Part shown: piece by piece, positions 6,111-9,615 of the stretch
How positions within the stretch are numbered: position 1 is the stretch's first letter
How the letters are laid out: each line of letters starts with the position of its first letter
Assembly (NCBI GenBank): GCA_015487825.1
Contig: WFOZ01000769.1
Span: 1-9,615, forward strand
Source: Planctomycetaceae bacterium
GTDB taxonomy: Bacteria > Planctomycetota > Planctomycetia > Planctomycetales > Planctomycetaceae
DNA length: 9,615 bases
Direction: 5' to 3'
Made by a program: the position numbers and the translations under genes
Notes under the pieces: model-generated
The model's database searches: none
Seen by the model: only the letters and a program-made list of their open reading frames with translations
Told to the model about the DNA's origin: nothing

Positions 6111-9100
6111 TGAACAATATCAATAGAGCCATAACTCGAGTCGCGTTGGGTATGCTGAGCCGGCTGACAGTCGGGTTGCTGCTGTGCGGTTTCTTTTGCC
6201 AGGTGACTGAAGGGGAAGTTAAAGCGGCATTTCAAAAGCGAGCTTCTACCCAAAATTGTATTGCATTCGTTGGCCTGCATGGCGGGATTTTTGATGTACT
6301 CAAACGATACGAAAAAGATGTCGATCTGCAAATTGATTATCTCAAAGATGAAGACATTTCAACCGAACAGATTGATTGGGCAAAGTATCGGGTAATTTTC
6401 CTGCAACATTTACGACGGGAAGACCGTGAGCATTATCGCCGGTTGATCACTTCAGCCAGAAAACAGAATCAGGACCTACGAATTTTCTCGATTTCAGGTT
6501 TAGCCGAAAAGCATCTCCCCGAGTTGACCAAGCAGGGGGTTATTGAAAGTGATCCGAAATTAAAAGCTTATTACGGTTCGTCTCCCGAGAATCTCAGGCG
6601 ATTGCTGATTTATGTCAACGTAACGTACTTGAAACGTGCGGGCAATATTTTGCCTCCCGTTGAACGTGAACGCAAAGGGGGGATGTTTCATCCTGATCAT
6701 GAAGGTTTGTTCGAAAACACGGGGCAGTTTTTGCGTTGGGCACGCGATCAGGGCCGCAAAATTGATGATCTGCCTCGGGTTGTTATTGCGGTGCATTCGA
6801 CTCATTTAGAGTTTCAACAGCCAAAGGTGATTGAGGCGTTAATTCGTGAATTTGAAAAACAGGGTTTACTGGCCGTTGCGATGATCGATCTTGGTCCCGA
6901 CTACGAACAGTCTGTTTTGGAATTCAAGCCGCTGGCAATTGTTCATACTTGTCATAGTCGGTCGCGAACTTCGTTTCGGGAGAAAGTTGGTGTTCCCCAT
7001 CTGCATTCGATTTTCTTTCGCAAGCAGTCGATTGACGATTGGAAAGAAAACCTGGAGGGCCTTGCATCGAATGAAATGGCGTTTCATATTATTGGTCAGG
7101 AATTACGTGGAGCGATCGAACCGCAAATTGGGGCGGGTACGCTGAGCGGTGGCGGAAGTTCCGAAGCTTTTACACCGATTCCCGAACGGATCGAACATCT
7201 GGTCAGCCGAACGGTCGCGTGGACGAAACTGGCCCGTCTTGCGAATCGTGAAAAGAAAATTGCTTTCGTTTATTACGACCGTGAAATGGGCAAGGCAGAA
7301 CTGATGCGGGGTAGTGCGACGGGTATGTTTATGAACGGGCCTCGCAGCCTGGTCAACGTGCTGAATCGAATGCAAAAAGCCGGTTACTCGATGCCTCGTG
7401 TTCCTGCCGATGAAGACGAACTTATTGACTGGATGATGCAACGCGGTCGGCAAATCGGTATCTGGGCACCGGGCGTTTTGGATCGACTTGCCCGTAGTGG
7501 CGAAGCTGTTTTAATCCCAGCCGAAAAATATAAGAAGTGGTTCGAGACAAAAGTCCCCGAAAAGCAACGACAGGAACTGATCAAACGATGGGGGCCTGCA
7601 CCGGGCAAGTTTCTTGTCTGGGAAAACGACGGCAAGCAGTTCATCGTAATTCCCCGGATTGATCTGGGGAACGTCATTCTTCTGCCTCAGCCGTTACGCG
7701 GCGAAGCACAGGATACAGCATTACTGCACGACAAGCTCGTTCCGCCGCCTCATAATTACCTGGCAACCTACTTTTGGTTACAGGAAGAATTCAATGCGAA
7801 CGCGATGGTACATTTCGGAACGCATGGTTCAGAGTTCATACTGCCCGGCAAAGCTACAGGACTTTCGCATTCGGATTGGCCCGATATCGTGATCGGCACG
7901 ATGCCAAACATCAATCCGTGGATCATCAACAATCTGGGGGAATCTTCTCCAGTCAGACGGCGAGCGTATGCGGTGCTGATCGATCACCTTGTCCCCCCTT
8001 CTGTCAACGCAGAACTTTCTGACGAACTGCTGAATTTGCATAACGACATCGACAAATGGGTGGTGCTGGAAGATGGAGCGTTGAAGGAAAAGTTTCGAGA
8101 GTCAATTTCAAAACAATTTCGAGAGGCGAATCTGGAGCAGGATCTGCACATTGATCTGGCCGACAACCGATTGCTGACAGAAACTGAGATTGAACAAGTG
8201 TTGGAATATCTGCACGATATCCATAACGAGACAACACCAATCAGCCTGCATGTTTTCGGCGAGTCCCCCCGGGATGATTTATTGATTCCCTGGATTGTTA
8301 CGTGTTTACGAAAACAGTTTCGCAACGGACTGGGAGAAGTGATCGAAGTCCCACCCGAAGAAGCACTCAATCCTGGTGATCGGCAGAAATATCTACGAAG
8401 AAAAGCAGAGGAAATTGTGACGCTTATTCTTCGTCAGGGCTTCACTATTGAAGATGCCATCCGTTCGGTTGGAGGAGTGGTTCCGAAAAATGGATTGCCG
8501 GATCGAGTAATCAAGGGAGCCGAACTGGCTGGCCGACTGAAAACGGATTTTTCTCAAACAGATAATGAAATTGCCAACTTATTGAACGCATTTGATGGGA
8601 AATTCATCCCGCCTGGACCGGGCAACAGTCCGGATCGCAACCCGGCGGTTGTGCCAACGGGGCGCAATATGTATGTGATGAACCCCGAGGAAGTGCCGAC
8701 ACGGCCCTCATGGGAAATCGGCAAGCAACTTGTTGATCAACTGCTGAGGCAACAACTCAAAGCAAACGGCCGCTATCCTCATAAAGTTGCATTCACGCTC
8801 AATTCGTTCGCAACATTTCAGGATTACGGCGTGATGGAATCGCAGATTCTTTATCTGATGGGTGTGCGACCGGTGTGGGATGAACGGAATCTTGTGGCTG
8901 ATCTCGAACTGATTCCAGCAACCGAACTGGCCCGTCCCCGGATTGATGTTTTCATTTCGACACTGGGATACTACCGCGATATGCTGCCGACCCGTATGAG
9001 ATTGCTCGACAAAGCCGTTCGTCTGGTAGCTGCACATAAAGAAGAGGGAAACCTGATTTATGAAAACAGTTTGATCGTCAAAGCCGAACTGGAGAAGCAG

Positions 9101-9615
9101 GGGATCGCTTCGCAAAAAGCGGCGATGTTGTCGCAGGCGCGGATTTTCGGTGGACCTCCAGGGCAGATCGGTAGTGCGGGGTATTACTATCTGATTGAAA
9201 AATCGGGTGAGTGGGACAGTCGTGAAGAGTTGATGGGAACTTACCTTGGTTTCTCTCGATACGTTTACACCGAAGGAATCTGGGGAGAAGATGCGCCGGA
9301 AACATACAACCGGCACATTCAGGGAACCGACGTACTGCTTCGAAGTTGGGCGGACCGCACCCGCAGTCCGCTTTCTAACAAATACACCTGGTACAAGGGC
9401 GGGAGTTTGTCGCTGGCGATTAAACATTTAACCGGTAAAGAACCAGAGTGGTTTCTCTCAGATGTTCGTGATCCGGACCAGGCGAGAATGGTCAATGCGG
9501 AAGATGCGCTGCGAAAGGAGTACCGCGTTCGACTGTTTAACCGTAAGTGGATCGAAGGAATGATGAAGGAAGGTTACGCCGGTGCCGATCAGGTTGCAGT
9601 TCATGTTTCGAATAC
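6110..9615 (+). CDS. CobN/BchH-family metallochelatase large subunit, probably exported (3' end outside window)
   Basis: The frame is open from the ATG at 6110 to the window end: 1168 codons, with no stop. Family landmarks run in order: GGMFHPDHEGLF near 190-200; GNVILLPQP before the core motif; HFGTHGSEFILPGK (568-581), the tetrapyrrole chelatase signature; LGYYRDMLP (from 952); RIFGGPPG (1011-1018); then the YVYTEG and NRKWIEGM blocks. CobN proteins are about 1250-1400 residues, so perhaps 100-300 residues are missing. Residues 1-39 look like a Sec signal: hydrophobic LTVGLLLCGFFCQV (19-32), possibly cut after VKA. Classical CobN is cytoplasmic and works with the CobS and CobT ATPase subunits, neither of which is in the window. 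An exported form recalls HmuS of Bacteroides haem operons, a CobN relative linked to removing iron from haem. The start is fixed by TGATG overlap with the pseudopilin gene. Substrate and direction of reaction are inferred. Confidence 0.88.
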   Translation, partial: MNNINRAITRVALGMLSRLTVGLLLCGFFCQVTEGEVKAAFQKRASTQNCIAFVGLHGGIFDVLKRYEKDVDLQIDYLKDEDISTEQIDWAKYRVIFLQHLRREDREHYRRLITSARKQNQDLRIFSISGLAEKHLPELTKQGVIESDPKLKAYYGSSPENLRRLLIYVNVTYLKRAGNILPPVERERKGGMFHPDHEGLFENTGQFLRWARDQGRKIDDLPRVVIAVHSTHLEFQQPKVIEALIREFEKQGLLAVAMIDLGPDYEQSVLEFKPLAIVHTCHSRSRTSFREKVGVPHLHSIFFRKQSIDDWKENLEGLASNEMAFHIIGQELRGAIEPQIGAGTLSGGGSSEAFTPIPERIEHLVSRTVAWTKLARLANREKKIAFVYYDREMGKAELMRGSATGMFMNGPRSLVNVLNRMQKAGYSMPRVPADEDELIDWMMQRGRQIGIWAPGVLDRLARSGEAVLIPAEKYKKWFETKVPEKQRQELIKRWGPAPGKFLVWENDGKQFIVIPRIDLGNVILLPQPLRGEAQDTALLHDKLVPPPHNYLATYFWLQEEFNANAMVHFGTHGSEFILPGKATGLSHSDWPDIVIGTMPNINPWIINNLGESSPVRRRAYAVLIDHLVPPSVNAELSDELLNLHNDIDKWVVLEDGALKEKFRESISKQFREANLEQDLHIDLADNRLLTETEIEQVLEYLHDIHNETTPISLHVFGESPRDDLLIPWIVTCLRKQFRNGLGEVIEVPPEEALNPGDRQKYLRRKAEEIVTLILRQGFTIEDAIRSVGGVVPKNGLPDRVIKGAELAGRLKTDFSQTDNEIANLLNAFDGKFIPPGPGNSPDRNPAVVPTGRNMYVMNPEEVPTRPSWEIGKQLVDQLLRQQLKANGRYPHKVAFTLNSFATFQDYGVMESQILYLMGVRPVWDERNLVADLELIPATELARPRIDVFISTLGYYRDMLPTRMRLLDKAVRLVAAHKEEGNLIYENSLIVKAELEKQGIASQKAAMLSQARIFGGPPGQIGSAGYYYLIEKSGEWDSREELMGTYLGFSRYVYTEGIWGEDAPETYNRHIQGTDVLLRSWADRTRSPLSNKYTWYKGGSLSLAIKHLTGKEPEWFLSDVRDPDQARMVNAEDALRKEYRVRLFNRKWIEGMMKEGYAGADQVAVHVSN

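Noticed and set aside
7984..8370. 128-codon serine-rich open frame on the - strand
   Set aside because: Antisense to the chelatase. Its serine-rich make-up is what the reverse of acidic and hydrophobic codons produces.
8708..9427. 239-codon open frame on the - strand
   Set aside because: It is antisense to the conserved C-terminal CobN blocks; long shadow frames are common opposite such genes.

Overview
The window looks like chromosomal DNA from a planctomycete, or a close relative in the PVC group. The strongest evidence is the gene at 5136-6110. It encodes a pseudopilin-like protein with a prepilin methylation leader and a C-terminal H-x-G-G-x-H-x-G-x-x-D-G-S-V-x-F block, the signature of the DUF1559 (SBP_bac_10) proteins that are hugely expanded in Planctomycetota. 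Base composition is roughly balanced, which would suit a Gimesia- or Rubinisphaera-like genome; that is inference only. No RNA gene, insertion sequence, CRISPR array or tRNA was seen.

Left part (1-1501, + strand): the last codons of a probable CDS end at 83. Then comes a compact HNH endonuclease gene (176-772) with a strong intrinsic terminator (800-846). A DJ-1/PfpI family gene follows, whose start is best placed at 920; an upstream ATG at 806 lies inside the terminator stem.

Middle part (1577-4386, - strand): a two-component pair read right to left. A membrane histidine kinase (2986-4386) is followed by an NtrC-type sigma-54-dependent response regulator (1577-2986). The kinase stop and the regulator GTG start share one base.

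Right part (4387-9615, + strand): a 395-base divergent intergenic region carries a good -24/-12 (sigma-54) promoter at 4710-4725. Upstream of it are several CCTG/CAGG dyads and a 13-bp palindrome at the distance expected for enhancer sites. The promoter points at three tightly packed genes: a 98-residue lipoprotein with a TRASH-like cysteine pattern (4782-5078), the DUF1559 pseudopilin (5136-6110), and a CobN/BchH-family metallochelatase large subunit (6110 to beyond the end). The chelatase start overlaps the pseudopilin stop by one base, and the protein begins with a probable export signal, although classical CobN is cytoplasmic.

Working model (inference): the kinase senses a condition in the periplasm, and the regulator drives sigma-54 transcription of an envelope-located operon. 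That operon combines a metal-binding lipoprotein, a pseudopilin and an exported CobN-like chelatase or dechelatase. By analogy with the CobN-like HmuS protein of Bacteroides haem operons, the substrate may be a metal-tetrapyrrole such as haem or a cobalamin precursor rather than cobalt insertion for B12 synthesis. The rest of the operon lies outside the window.
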